This document shows positions 1 to 12,785 of a stretch of 64,000 bases of DNA, piece after piece. This stretch comes from Siphonodentalium dalli (taxonomy: Eukaryota > Mollusca > Scaphopoda > Gadilida > Siphonodentaliidae): NCBI GenBank assembly GCA_032622095.1, contig CP136066.1, positions 167,660,664 through 167,724,663 on the forward strand, given 5' to 3'. The number at the start of each line of letters is the position of its first letter. Position 1 is the stretch's first letter. Below the pieces are notes generated by a model. That model had not been told where the DNA came from. It searched no databases and was given only the letters and a program-made list of their open reading frames with translations. A program made the translations under genes and the position numbers.

Positions 1-220
1 GTACAAAGCGACGGTTTAGAGGTTACATTAATGATGTAGGTTCCTGAAAGTACAAAGCGACGGTTTAGAGATTGCATTAGTGATGTAGGTTCCTGATCGT
101 GTGAAGCGACGGTTTGGAGATTACATTAGTGATGTAGGTTCCTGAATGTACAAAGCGACGGTTTAGCGGTTACATTAGTGATGAAGGTTCCTGAATGTTC
201 GAAGCGACGGTTTAGATATT
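1..220. repeat. Tandem repeat, about 49 bp unit, five copies
   Basis: Five imperfect copies of a unit containing AAGCGACGGTTTAG and GATGTAGGTTCCTGA run from the window edge to about 220, with spacing of about 47-54 bp. A single related remnant (GAAGCGACGCTTTAGAG) lies at 5832, just outside the other end of the large palindrome. The array may therefore be the flank or terminus of that palindrome. No coding capacity is seen. Confidence 0.85.
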
Positions 221-834
221 ACATTGACTGCGCATAATCATTTTCGGCCAGTAATTTTCATAAATTCACATAGGCTGATCATATGTGTTAGATGCCATTA
301 TGTGGGTCAGGGTTCGTGCTCCCGCTTGCCACATGTGAAAAATAATTAAAGATTGTCTGTCGCTTCCTAAATTCATTTTATATAGTGTCCTAGGTATAAA
401 ATGATAGATATGAATCGAAGACACTTGTCCAGAAACCCTTCTATCAATTAATATTGATTTTATATCGATATTTTCTTATAGGATGCGATAATCAAGTGGA
501 TCATTTTTGTATTATTTTTAGATAGAGTTATGTCGCATCTTACGCTCCGAACGAACGCGAGGCGTGAAATATCCCAAATTTATTTTATGTGTATTATACC
601 AGAAACTTCGAAATAAAATCATTATTGATAGCAGTTTTCCAGAAAGGGGCCTTCGATTCATATTTATTATTGTATACCCAGGACAATATATAAAACATGT
701 TACAGGAAGAGATAGACCATCTTTAACATTAGACCAAAAATATTTTCATTTGGAAAAAAATATTTGACAAGTGAATACTCAATAACCCAGGAACTTCCCT
801 ATGTTGACTATGTACACAATACCTTTCACCCTAA
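221..834. repeat. Dispersed repeat, related copy at 40225-40720
   Basis: Bases about 355-740 share long collinear matches with about 40225-40720 in the same orientation, for example the stretch around CTGTCAATTAATATTGATTT and the following CTTATA...ATGCGATAA. The two copies are clearly diverged. Neither has visible terminal inverted repeats or an ORF with recognisable content. The rest of this stretch shows nothing I can name. Confidence 0.6.
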
Positions 835-3800
835 GTAGTCCAGGAGATATTGGTCAACCTCTGCACCCCCCAGGACTTAACTTCACCCCACTAATTTTCT
901 TCCTTAAGGTCTCCTCCTTCTTGTTAACAAGAAAAACAAGTGGCCGCAGAGACTCCAGACAAGATGGCGTCCTTCATGGCGGCCATTTTTTTTAAATGCA
1001 CCAGGTCTCTTTGATCGCCATTATAGTAAAGATGATAGCACACGCGGTATTGTTTTCCGCTCGATTCGTTATGCTAATATACAACCCTTACAAATTAGCC
1101 AAAAATCCGACACCAGAATCCAATATGGCGGCCAAGATGGCCGACGAAATGTGAAAATATGCTATTTTTCTGACATTTTACCACCTTTCGTTTGTCTCTG
1201 TGGGAAAATGTTAGAATATTTGCGTCATGTCAAACATTTATCATATAGAGGAGTCATTGGCGAACACATGGGGACCATAATATGCATTCATTGCGGGATA
1301 TTTTTGTCCGATATCACGTTTTCCCAAATGCCGGTATCATAGGTCAAAGCCTAATCTCCGTTAATAACGCGATGTTATGTTTCGAATCAATGAATGTTAT
1401 TGCTATTATAACAACACCCATGCATATATATTTGCAGGAGATACTCGAGCTAGGATTCCTCTTATACCTGAGTTGAGGAATATTTACCCAAATCCAAGAT
1501 GGCGGCCAAAATGGCCACCAGAAATAAAAATCGCCGAAAATCGCTGATTTTAACATCAGTGAGCATTATTGTCATGACAACTCCACACCTGCTTACTATT
1601 GTAAGTTGGGAACACTTAGGCGAAGAACTTTCCTTGTACCATATCCAAATAAAAGTCCCCCAAATCCAAAATGGCACCCACAATGGCGGACAGATATTGA
1701 AAAATCACCGAAATTCCCTCATATTCACATCATTGGGCATTATTGTCGAGACAACTCCACCCATGCTTACAATTGAGTTGGAAATACTGAGGTGAAGTAA
1801 TTACATTACATCTCATGCAAGAAATTGTTTTCCAAATCGAAGATGGCGGCCAAAATGGCGACCGAAATTTGAAAACACGCCTACATTACTTTACTTTCTT
1901 ACGATGGGCGTTATTGTTTCGCGATTTCTATCCACCATTACATGTTGATATGGAATGTGACACGAAGTATTCATTAGGGTTTGGCAATTGATACTCACAG
2001 CCAAGATCGCTGCTAAATTGGCAGCTAGAAATTGAAAATAAATCGATATTTTCACATATTAATTTCAACTTTTTGTCATAATATCGGTATGTATGGACGA
2101 AACTGTACATACACCATCTACTAGTTCAACTTAAAGGTATCAAAACGCATAACATAGCTCGTATCCTTTTGGAAAGATGAAACACCACACGCGATGTGGC
2201 ATTTCGAAATCCAGTCTCCACTTAGCGCCGATAATGGCCGTAAGCGTAGGTGCGCCGAATAGTTATATCAGAACAATTACCTGATAACAGATTCTGACAT
2301 GCCACGTCACGTCCATAATTATCTGGACCAGCTTCCATTTCTTTGTCTGATAGATCTAGGTCGATCACACCGACAAAGTATTCACCACTTCCTGGGAGTA
2401 GGGTCCCTCTAATCATAACGTTTCAAACAATTCATTTTCCGGTGTCTAGCTTACATAAGGTCATCTCTATGTATGTGTCTCATACCCCATGGGATAACGA
2501 CATGTACACCTGGCGAACCAGTTAGCTAGTCACTTCTCAATAGATGGTTCGTCAACTCACAAACTCAGCGAACGCATTGGCATATGTGGACAACTTCGAC
2601 AGTGTTTCGAAGGTTGCTAGCTGTCTCATTCCCTTGGACAGATGTCTATCTGCTAAGGAGAAGACCCTAGTGTACAGACTACCCACACTTCTTGACCATT
2701 ATCCGAAGCAAACTGTGTGACGCCCCGCAGTTGTCTCGTCGAATATCTCCCAGCAGAGAAGAACAATGCTCGCGGTGCTAGTTTGTGGACATGCGCCATG
2801 ATAGTGGGAATGAAATGGGCCACTGTATACACCACCGCTACACCTGGTGCATGTTTAAGATATCGAATGTCGTGCGTGTCGGTTTTATTTGGTGTGGTAA
2901 GATTGTATTTCCGCATCCGTTCGAAGCCTTTCTGATTCAACAACGTACACTTTTGTATGGATAATAATATGCTAGCCTCCCTCAAAACAGTCGGATTGAC
3001 TAAAGGATAATGTCTTTATAGCATGAATGTATGCGTGTTTTGTTATCCTCTCGGGGTTAGTGTCAGTATGTGGGCGTTATTATTCAAGAAAATATCAGGA
3101 ACTGTGGTGCATTTATTTCACTATGTATTTAAAGAACAATTTACAGTCTCGATGGCAATGGCTGTGGCCGTTGGGGAACGCGACCTTTATGATCATATAG
3201 CTTTATATACATAACTTTAGAATATAGTAGTTAATGTCTCATGCAGGAAAATGGTCGCATTGGTGATGTTACCAAGAAATCACTTGGTGTACCAACGTTT
3301 GTTGAACTGAATGCAAGGGCTCATCAACGTAACATTCCTCTGGATGTTCTTCGCGGTGAACATTTCACCCTTTTGTTGATGGCATTTGTACTTTCTTGAA
3401 CCATACCACCCAGCGTGATTATGATATATCAACCAACTATCAAAGGTATCGCATTTAAGACTACACCCCAGTCTTGGTGTGGCTTATACAGCAGTAGCCA
3501 ATGGCATACTCCTGGTCCAGTTGTTTGAGAACGGCTTCCAAACGGATGGGAACATACAATCTTAGCATACAAGGAAAGCAAAGCCACACATGAGATCATG
3601 TCTGAATCGAAAACATAACAAAATAAGGGGCGGTGCAGTCATGGTCCAATTTCATTTCCACTATCATGACACATACCCACAAACTAGCACCGTGTGTATT
3701 GTTATCATCTACTTGGATCTGTTCGGTGAGACGATTGCTGGACGCCAACAAGCATGTATGATCATGTTCAAGGAGTTTGGGTATATTATGCATTATGGTC

Positions 3801-5756
3801 TTCTACGCCTTGTCGGGCTTTCAACATTCGAAGCCATATACAGAAGTTGTATGGGTACGTCAGCGCATTAGATGAGTATGTGAATTGATGAACCATATAT
3901 TGAGAAGTGGCTCTTTGGGAAGATTACCAGGTGTACACGTTGTTATCCCCATTAGGTCACCAAAGCTGACAATACGCAGATAGGTAGGTCCTTCTGAAAG
4001 CTAGTATACGCATCGACCGAATACCTTTATTGTGTATCGCAAAAGATGACGCATATACCCCATATGTAGCATCTGAATTATACCATAAGCTATACCACGA
4101 ATGAAGCTCGCTAAGAATTCCAAGCTTTCGAAACCAACACGTGAGCTGGACACCGGCACATGTATTGTTTGAAACATTCCGATTAGTAGCACACTCCTAC
4201 AAAGAAGAGTAGTGAACTGTTGTTGTGAGTGAGATAGATTAATCTGACAAAGAGACGGAAACGAGTCTAGATAATGCTGAATGTGGCAATTCAGAATAAG
4301 CCCAGGTACTGTTGTTTTGATTCTTGGAAGTCATAATATGACTATTCGGCGCACCTATATACGGTTACGGCCAGTATGAGCCCTTAGTGGAGAATGGATT
4401 TTGAAATGCCACATTGCGATTGTGGGTTTTCATTCTTCCAAAAGGCTACGACTTACATTGGAAATAATATATGGCTTATATTATGTACCGTTTCGTTTAT
4501 ACAAATCAATATTATGACAAAAAGTTGAAATTAGTATGTGATAATATCGGCTTCTTTTCAATTTCTGCCCGCCAGTTGGCCGCCATATTGACTGTGAGTA
4601 TCACTTGCCAAACCCTAATGAATAATTCATACATATCAACATGTAATGGTGGGTAGAAATCGCGAAACAATACCGCCCATCCTAAGAAAATAAAGGAATG
4701 TAGGCGTGTTTTCAAATTTCGGTCGCCATTTTGGCCGCCATCTTCGATTTGGAAAACCATTTCTTGCATGAGATGTAAGGTAATTACTTCACCTCAGTAT
4801 TTCCAACTCAACTGTACGCATGGATGGAGTTGTCTCGACAATAATGCCCAATGATGTGAATATGATGGAATTTCGGTGATTTTTCAAAATCTGTCTGCCA
4901 TTGTAGGCGCTATTTTGGATTTGGGGGACTTTTATTTGGATATGGTACAAGGAAAGTTCTTCGCCTAAGTGTTCCCAACTTACAATGGTAAGCAGGTGTG
5001 GAGTTGTCATGACAATAATGCTCACTGATGTTAAAATCAGCGATTTTCGGCGATTTTCATTTCTGGTGGCCATTTTGGCCGCCATCTTGGATTTGGGTAA
5101 ATATTCCTCAACTCACGTATAAGAGGAATCCTAGCTCGAGTATATTCTGCAAATATATATGCATGGGTGTTGTTATAATAGCAATAACATTCATTGATTC
5201 GAAACATAACATCGCGTTATCAACGGAGATTAGGCTTTGACCTATGATACCGGCATTTGGGAAAACGTGATATCGGACAAAAATATCCCACAATGAATGC
5301 ATATTATGGTCCCCATGTATTCGCCAATGACTCCTCTATGTGATAAATGTATAACATTCTAACATTTTCCCACAGAGACAAACGAAAGGTGGTAAGATAT
5401 CAGAAAAATAGCATATTTTCACATTTCGGCGGCCATCTTGGCCGCCATATTGGATTCTGGGGTCGGATTTTTGGCTAATTTGTAAAGGTTGTATATTAGC
5501 ATAACGAATCGAGCGGAAAACAAGACCGCATGTGCTATCATCTTTACTATAATGGCGATCAAAGAGACCTGGTGCATTTAAAAAAAATGGCCGCCATGAT
5601 GGACGCCATCTTGTCTGGAGTCTCTGCGGCCACTTTTTTTTCTTGTTAACAAGTGAAAAAAATTAGAGGAGACATTAAGGAAGAAAATTAGTGGGGTGAA
5701 GTTAAGTCCTGGGGGGGGGGGGGGGTGCAGAGGTCGACCAATATCTCCTGGACTAA
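835..5756. repeat. 4.9 kb imperfect palindrome
   Basis: The sequence from about 835 to 2880 recurs as its reverse complement from about 3600 to 5756. Matching landmarks are CCAGGAGATATTGGTC at 840 and its complement near 5740, the ATGATAGCACACGCGG region near 1035 against 5525, CGGCGCACC near 2250 against 4350, and the region near 2765-2830 against 3640-3720. The centre lies near 3240 with a spacer of about 0.7 kb. Indels and substitutions are frequent, so this is an old inverted repeat, either a large non-autonomous TIR element or a fold-back duplication. Short ORFs occur on both strands, but none matches a family I recognise. Confidence 0.85.
1110..2060. repeat. Degenerate tandem array, about 170 bp unit, with a GATGGCGGCC motif
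   Basis: Within the left palindrome arm a unit of roughly 170 bp repeats. Each unit starts near a motif of the form CCAAGATGGCGGCCAAAATG; copies are seen near 1120, 1493, 1664, 1839 and 2001. Later bases of the unit include CATTATTGTC followed by GACAACTCCA. The right arm holds the same array in reverse (about 4520-5450). Confidence 0.75.
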
Positions 5757-5869
5757 AGTACATTATATCTCTAGCAATAAATATGAGCTCATCCATTGCA
5801 TGAGTTCCATACTTAGCAGCTACCCGAACGTCTGAAGCGACGCTTTAGAGATCTGGACACTTGTTAAAT

Positions 5870-8170
5870 CGGATTTGTTCCACGATTGAAACTCAATTTA
5901 TACCCGGATTATCAGGCTGGGTTTATTGACATTTTCACACTATATCGGCAATAGCTTATCTGTTAAAAAATATTGCAAATCTACCGTAGTACTGGAAATC
6001 ATTTAACGGACCATAGGTCAAGTGTTATGAGCATACGACCTTAAGACCTTTATTTCCCGGATCATCATTCCGTTTTTTCGATATGTACTATAATTCCGTA
6101 AATTATCACTCGTAGTTCCGTAAATATCAACACGTGACTTGACCACGTGGTTTGATCACGTCATATGAGGCTACGCATAATTGTCGCCAGCGAAATCAGT
6201 CGCCATTTTTCTTCATTCACGTTTCGAGAATGTACATGTGTGGTAAATACATTATATGTTGTAGGTAATTTAGGGAACTATTGACCCCGTTGTCCATGTT
6301 GTGTGGAGCTATTTGTTCAGCAAAATTTCTTCTGCAATGTGATGTTTTCTTCGACGTATTATTATTATGAATTTGAAAAAGTCACACATAATGTCACCGT
6401 AGGCCTACTGTATTATATACTTCAAAGTATAAGAAGAGTGGCATAGTTCTGCTGAACAGATATACCCGTGTAAAACTAGACAACGAGGCCAGCAATGTGC
6501 CTAGTTTATTTCCAACAATGTAAAATGTATTTACCATACTTACGTGTACTTTCTAAAATTACGACAATTGCAACGGTCATATATAAATGTATGTGCATTA
6601 GTCATATATATGAGCATCAGTCCTTTCTCAGATCATTGTTCCATAAAATCAGGAAACAAAGTCCCAGCCTGCAGGTTTAAAAAATTATGTGTAACCTATT
6701 TTTTGTTTGCTTGGTTTGTTCTTAGGTGAACCCATGCTATAGGTTAGCAGGAGAGTTACACAAACTGTTATTATCACTAAAACTGGTAATATTAACTACA
6801 GATGAGTAACTCATTGAACTATCGTAATAAATTTGAATGTCTCATTTTGGGACTTGATTGAGCAAAAATTAAGGTGAGAATTAGTTATCGCTAGACCTGC
6901 ATTTATAATACTTTGGCACGACCTGGTTTTCGTTCGCGGCATTTTAATTTTAGATAACCTCCAGGCGAACTGAACGGTCGTTCGCCTAAAATTTGCAGAC
7001 CTGATTAGTCCTGTAAAATGACGGTATTTACAACCGTGACTTATATATGAACATTAGTGCTTTCACATATCATTATTTCGTAACACGACGAGCCAAAGTG
7101 TTGTAAATATACAGTCAGTTAGAAACTGTTGTGTAAAGTCAACATCGGGGTCAGGAAAAAAAATTACGGTTACAAGGTGGAAAATTTGTGTTTTTCAGTT
7201 TTGGGGACCCACCACCCCGGGAGCGTAAGTTTTTTCCACCCAGGTCTGGGACACCCACTCCCAAAATTGATGAAAATCTTGTAAATTCTATTAAATAATG
7301 TGTTGTTGGCAGGGTAAGGGTATCTAATTGTGTCTGCACCGGAACTGAGAGAACGCTGATCAAGTACACCCACAAAAAATAAACAACAAAGCACATGGCT
7401 GAAAAATATGGTAACAAAACCAGTCACAAAACCTTTAAAAACCCAAATATTTATGGTTATAAAGGTAAAATACCCACTTTAACAGGATAGTTGTGTCCCT
7501 TATTAGCAATAGGTTAAAATATGTGTAAAGTAAAAACACCACCAATTTGATTAAATAAACACAGTTCCAGTCCTCTCCATGTGGGAAATCACTGGTGAGC
7601 AATGAAGAGCTCCCCTTAAAATCATTCTAGGCGAGTGGCGAGTAGCTCTCCTACAAAATGTCGAGGCGAGTAGTATCTCAGCAGGAGATGCCGAAAGTCT
7701 GAGGCCGAGGGTACGGGAGGGGGTCAGGGGGCCTCACCCGGACATTTTTTTTGTAAATTAGATGCTCTCTGAGATTTAATCTGGAGCCTTTTAATGCTCC
7801 AATCAGTGAACAACACGTTATTATGTGACTTAAGTCACCGTAGTCATGTATCAACATCGACCATGTACTTCGACCACGTGGTCACTGTATTTATCGTTTA
7901 TTCAATATCTTGACTGATATCATTAATATAAACAAATGAGGCCAACGGTTTTTCGGCTTTTTGACAGCTGGCCACATTGCTAATAGTACGCAAGCAAGTA
8001 AGTTGGTATATTTGAAATAAAGTTATCTGATATATTACGCACATTTGAAGCATGTGTATTCTGAGTTATTGACAGTATTATTGAACCACGTGAATCGGAA
8101 TCAGTTCGATTTTGATTTAATTCCTCGATCTATTTTAGTAAATAGCGCATATAATAACAAGAAAATCTTC
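5870..8170. other. Intergenic or intronic stretch, no gene seen
   Basis: AT-rich sequence with only short chance ORFs. Several CACGTG-type E-boxes cluster around 6130-6165, but no promoter or exon can be supported around them. Around 7190-7260 and again around 8385-8650 there is similar C-rich text (CCCACC next to a T-run), which hints at an unclassified repeat. Confidence 0.5.
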
Positions 8171-8311
8171 GTGTTTTGAGTGAATACCGGAATTACCTCA
8201 TTCGTGGTCACAGTGAGATACTGGAATCATCACTCGTGGCCTTTAGTCGTGATGATTCCAGTATCTCACTGTGACCACTCATGAGATACTTCCGGTATTC
8301 ACTCAAAACAC
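8171..8311. repeat. 141 bp hairpin palindrome
   Basis: The left arm beginning GTGTTTTGAGTGAATACCGG pairs with a right arm ending in its reverse complement. The inner part (GTCACAGTGAGATACTGGAA) is nearly perfect, and the loop of about 15 bases is centred near 8245. No flanking target-site duplication was identified. It is likely a MITE or fold-back relic. Confidence 0.85.
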
Positions 8312-9205
8312 GCAGGTATCCTCTATGTATAACAAGTTAAAAAAGCCATGATAAACTATGATAATTTTTTTTCCTCGACCAAAACCGGACCCACCCCATG
8401 GTTTCAACTGTTAAAGGGAGAAATTGTGGGAAAAAAATTCAAATATAGAGCCCCCCTCACTTGTATAAGGCTATAGCATGCACTACTATATGAATCTGAT
8501 TGTTTCAATTCATTTTGAAGCTGTAACTTGTCTTAGAAATGATTTTGGAAAAAAATTGCATGACATCAGAAAAAATCTGCACTCCGGGCTCGTGAACACC
8601 CACCCACCCGGTCCTTGTATCCTGTAATTTTTTTCCGACCACCCCCCTGTCGGGTCCGTCATTTTATGCAACAATGAGCTGGTAGATATTTTTCCGGAAA
8701 AACCACAGAAACCATTTTAACAGTGTGCATGTTATTATATTTACTGTTGTAAGAAACCAAAGGGTGGACAAACACTTGTATGTAAATTCTGTTTTTATCG
8801 TGATTTATCGTGACTTCGCGATTTACGCGGGACTTACATAAGTCACATATTGTGCATTTTTGTCCGCTGACAACCCAATCATGTGTAGGAAAACTCCCCA
8901 ACTCTAAGGGAGCCCTTTACTCCGAAAGAGTCGCCAGGCCGCTTGAAATAATTGTTTGCACGTAAACTCATAATTATGACGGAGCGGATTGACGTACTGT
9001 TCAATCTTTAGCAGCCTTCTCTTGAGATCGCTGGATAGTTATACATGTACATATGTTATACAAATTATGCATGCCGTGCACAAGTGAATAATCTGCAGCG
9101 AAAGCTACTTATATATGCTATTCATATATGAGCATATTATTAACGTTTTAAATTTGATATAGTCATGTAGGTGATGCAGAAGGTGATGCATGTTGCTATA
9201 GTATA
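8312..9205. other. No gene seen
   Basis: AT-rich sequence with short ORFs on both strands and no recognisable domains. It contains part of the unclassified C-rich repeat text noted near 8385-8650. Confidence 0.5.
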
Positions 9206-9209
9206 TATA

Positions 9210-9379
9210 AAGTAATGCCCTAATTAATCGACTCTCTGACCACAGCAGAATTATGGGTAACTTTTCAGGATTTAGTCGGAAATATGGCTTGTTGCAATAA
9301 GCCATATTTCCGACTAAATCCTGAAAAGTTACCCATAATTCTGCTGTGGTTAGAGAGTCGATTAATTAGGGCATTACTG
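9210..9379. mobile_element. Mariner-like palindromic MITE, copy 1
   Basis: A 170 bp near-perfect palindrome is flanked by TA on both sides. Its termini read AAGTAATGCCCTAATTAATC and the reverse complement ending GCATTACTG. The centre is GGCTTGTTGCAATAAGCC. The same family occurs at 21487-21574 (right half only) and at 53124-53250. TA flanks plus CAGTAATGC-type ends fit a Tc1/mariner-class non-autonomous element. Confidence 0.85.
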
Positions 9380-9839
9380 TAGGTGTTCATTCGGAAAATG
9401 GTTTGTCTTACTTCGAGTTCCCAACTACACCACCCTTCACTTCTTGTGCTCTAGGCCCAATTTCAATATCGAACATCTTTGGCCAGAGTATTCCGACTCA
9501 TATACGCCTTCAACTAAGATTAGTGCCTCCTTAATAGCGTTTGTAAACTTTCAAGCACCCCAAATCAAGACGAGACATGCTACTTTTGTAAGGGTTGGTT
9601 ATATACGGGTTAGTGGTTACTATATATAATTTGATTGTACGATCACTGATTGAAGTAATGTGGGGTAGAGGTTTGGGCTTTTCTTGCTGCGGCAACCAGC
9701 ATTAAATCACCCGAAATGCATGACGCACACCTGTGATGGTCTGATTTTTTTCATGACAAATGGTGCTGTTCGTGTGCTATATTATCAACGTTGTTGTATG
9801 TGAGCATACCTGCACGAATTTTTATAATATTTTCTTTAA

Positions 9840-10621
9840 AGGCTTTAATTGTCAACCCATTTCCCCCAAAATCAAGAATTTGATGGAGTAAAAATAAAGG
9901 ATTATGTTCACTTATATTAGTAACCAAACCAATGGATGCACCATTTTAAGAGTATAACTCATAATGGGTTATCTTAGAAAAACAAAATGTGAACTTTATA
10001 GAGGTTTAAAAAATAAATTTCAAATCCAAATCAAACAAACACGAAAGTCCACATCTAAGAAACAAATATGGGAATGTGCACTGAACACTGAACAATGGTA
10101 AACAATAAAATATATTCCTATTTACCAAGCGTTCTTTGAAAAATTTACTCTGAACCACTTGTTTTACAATTGGTAGATTTATTTGCTCAGCAATGCTGTC
10201 TGGAAGCTGACACTAAGTATTGATGGGTGGGTTAGGGGTCACATTGTGTCCAGTGTATCTGGGATGATTATCAGCCTGTGTGCCAGTGGTTACAGGGTGG
10301 TGGGCTAACTTGAAGTTTAATAACATATTTTATCAACTCACCACTTTCAATAGATAACCCATTGCTGCCAGCTCCCAGTCGGCCATGTTGGGGAAGTAAA
10401 TCTATCATTTGTAAACAACTGGTTCTGAGTAAATTGTCAAAAGAACGCTTGGTAAATAAGAATATATTTTTAGTGTTCATCATTCTTTACAGTTATCAGT
10501 ACATATTTACATAATATTTTCTTAGAAATTGATTTTGGGATTGTTTGATTTGGGATCGAAAAAATATATTTTAAAACCTCTATCAAGTTCACATTTTGTA
10601 TTTCTCAGATAATCCATCATG
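9840..10621. mobile_element. TTAA-type TIR element, partial copy
   Basis: It starts next to TTAA (9836-9839). Its left part (9840-10195) and right part (about 10380-10621) are long imperfect inverted repeats; for example GCGTTCTTTGAAAAATTTAC near 10128 pairs with sequence near 10430. It is a relative of the complete element at 45262-46215, but the outer end of the right arm is missing. No coding sequence. Confidence 0.7.
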
Positions 10622-11697
10622 ACATCATGACATCGTCTTTGAATTTCCCATATGGTACCTCACATACCTTGAATTTTGACTGGACACCGGGGAGGGAGGG
10701 GCCTAGAAGAAATTCCAAACCAATAATTTGACCAAAGTAGGAAAAATGCAAATGTTGGTCTAAAACCACTAATTCCACATACATTAATGGTTGAAAAATC
10801 AGACTACAAGAACAATTTAAAACCATTTTGGTGTGAAATTTCCAACTAATATTGTTTCCAAGTTGGCGGGGGTCTCATGTCCCCACATGCACCCATGTAA
10901 GTTCGGTAACGTAGTGTACACAACAGCCCCATGCACCAAGCAACAATCTCCTGAAAACTTCATATGGGGCCTCAATGGGGGTGGGGTCATCCGATTTGCA
11001 TCAAAACCATAATAACATTATTTTGTCACCCCACATATACATGCACTATGAAATTATAACATTTCCAAATGTCCAAATAACGTGACCACTTTCTTATTAT
11101 GCAGAAGGTCTTTATGCATGAGATCAGCAACGTTGCTACAGGTTGGTGGGTGTCTAATCCCACCCGACTTCGGTAATACATGTCAACAGTTGGAAATTTC
11201 ACAAAGCTATGAATTGCCAAAATGGAATATAGGTTATTTACCGGACGCAATACACTTGAACCAGCATGACTAATACTGTTCTGATTGAGCTCAATCAACG
11301 CCGTCTAAACCGCCGCGTTCTCACGAGCCTAATCTTTGCAGCAAGAAAATATCAGTGTGCAATTTTACCTGATATTTTCTTGCAGATATTTTCTTGCAGC
11401 TTCATGTGTACGCGCCCTTATGAAGGAAAAACGTGTCCAATGCCCATAATAACTGTTTAGCAGTGTCAGCACAACTTCAGTGAACAAAACAGATAAGTTA
11501 TTATCTAAACACTATCTCCACTGGAAAAATGTAACAATCAACTAAGATTATCGAACATTACAACCACATCGTCTGTACCATTTCAGTGTAACACAGCATT
11601 TGAATAAACACTGCATGTAATTATTTTATAAGAAAATACGCTAGTTTCGGCCTATTTTGATATCATATTTATGAAAATAACTTAATTTGGCACCATT
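10622..11697. other. No gene seen; one small hairpin
   Basis: AT-rich sequence without a recognisable ORF. A small hairpin is present at about 11341-11388, where GCAAGAAAATATCAG is followed by its reverse complement. Nothing else could be supported. Confidence 0.5.
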
Positions 11698-11705
11698 TTT
11701 GTAAC

Positions 11706-12257
11706 CAGGGTCCGCGCTGGACCGAAATTTACTTTTGCCAAATAATTTTCCAAATAAATATATTTTTTGCCAAATTATTTTAGCAATTGCCAATTGCTAT
11801 CCCTGATTGTATCATTTTCTGCAACCTTAAGTCTTATATTTCAACACTCGTGGTTTGAACGACCTTTGATATGGATAGAAAAGCAGGTAGTTAATAATTA
11901 ATTAATGATCATGGTTTAAGCCAGTCACGGAACAATACAATGGTAGAAGGGTTTCTTCATCAGGAGGGCACAATACAGGAGGACTAGTAATCCCCCCAAC
12001 CATCAGTACTAATGCTATGAGTTTAACTGCATCTTAATAGAGGTGTTAACTTTCCCTAAACATTATAAACACCACTAATATAATTATGTTGTAAGAGTAT
12101 CCTGAAATTAATAGTATTGATTGACCAATATTGTTTTCAAATTGCTTGAGGAATTAAAAAGTGACTTGCCAAAACTTTTGCCAAATGAAAATATTTTTTG
12201 CCAAATATGAATTATTTTTGCCATTGGTAAATTTGGCAAGTGGCAGCGCGAACCCTG
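11706..12257. mobile_element. hAT-like MITE with an 8 bp target duplication
   Basis: The 552 bp element begins CAGGGTCCGCGCTG and ends CAGCGCGAACCCTG, and is flanked on both sides by the 8 bp direct repeat TTTGTAAC (11698-11705 and 12258-12265). CAGGG-type ends with an 8 bp duplication are the signature of the hAT superfamily. The interior has repeated TTTGCCAAAT motifs and no transposase, so it is non-autonomous. Confidence 0.9.
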
Positions 12258-12265
12258 TTTGTAAC

Positions 12266-12785
12266 AGACCAGTAGAGTGTTTCACGTCACTTTAAAGGCC
12301 CACTTATTTTTCGCCCCCCCCCCCCAGATCACATTATATAAAATATACGCCATATTATATACCATTTTAAAGAGGAAGCTCCAAAACATTGTATTATCAA
12401 CTTACCCGGTGTACTAGACTGAACATGTTGTTTTGTAGAGGTACCTACTTGTTTTCTGTGCTAAATTTTCATCTGGATTGTATTGCAAAGTCTATTATTT
12501 TCAATGGAAGGGGAATAACTCTATATCTTAGTTTGAATACTGTTGCATTCTGGGAGCGAAACGGGGGTAATGTTTCTAAGATTTTAGCTATTTTCTATTA
12601 CTGCTTCTGAGACACGGACGTTCCGAACAATGATGAATTGTAGTATTTTATTCATATATTATGTCATAGATTGTTATTAAAACCGTATATCATAGCTCTA
12701 TACAAAATAATCGGTGACTCGAAAATTAATTGGGCCTTAAAGTTCTTTTTAGCTGAGTTAGCTATTTTGCTTTATTTCTTTGCAG
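12266..12785 (+). other. Upstream intron sequence with 3' splice site
   Basis: A short poly(C) run lies near 12316. The stretch ends in a pyrimidine-rich tract and CAG at 12783-12785 (TTTATTTCTTTGCAG), a good 3' splice acceptor for the zinc-finger exon that follows. No exon was recognised before it. Confidence 0.65.

Noticed and set aside
1-220. Regular short repeats that could suggest a CRISPR array.
   Set aside because: Units are imperfect and contiguous with no unique spacers, and the window is clearly eukaryotic.
835-5756. Idea that the large palindrome, or A and B, are Polintons/Mavericks.
   Set aside because: They are much shorter than Polintons, and no polymerase, integrase, ATPase or capsid frame is visible.
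12780-12785. A start codon for the first zinc-finger exon at 12780.
   Set aside because: The codon there is TTG within the splice acceptor; the frame must enter by splicing.
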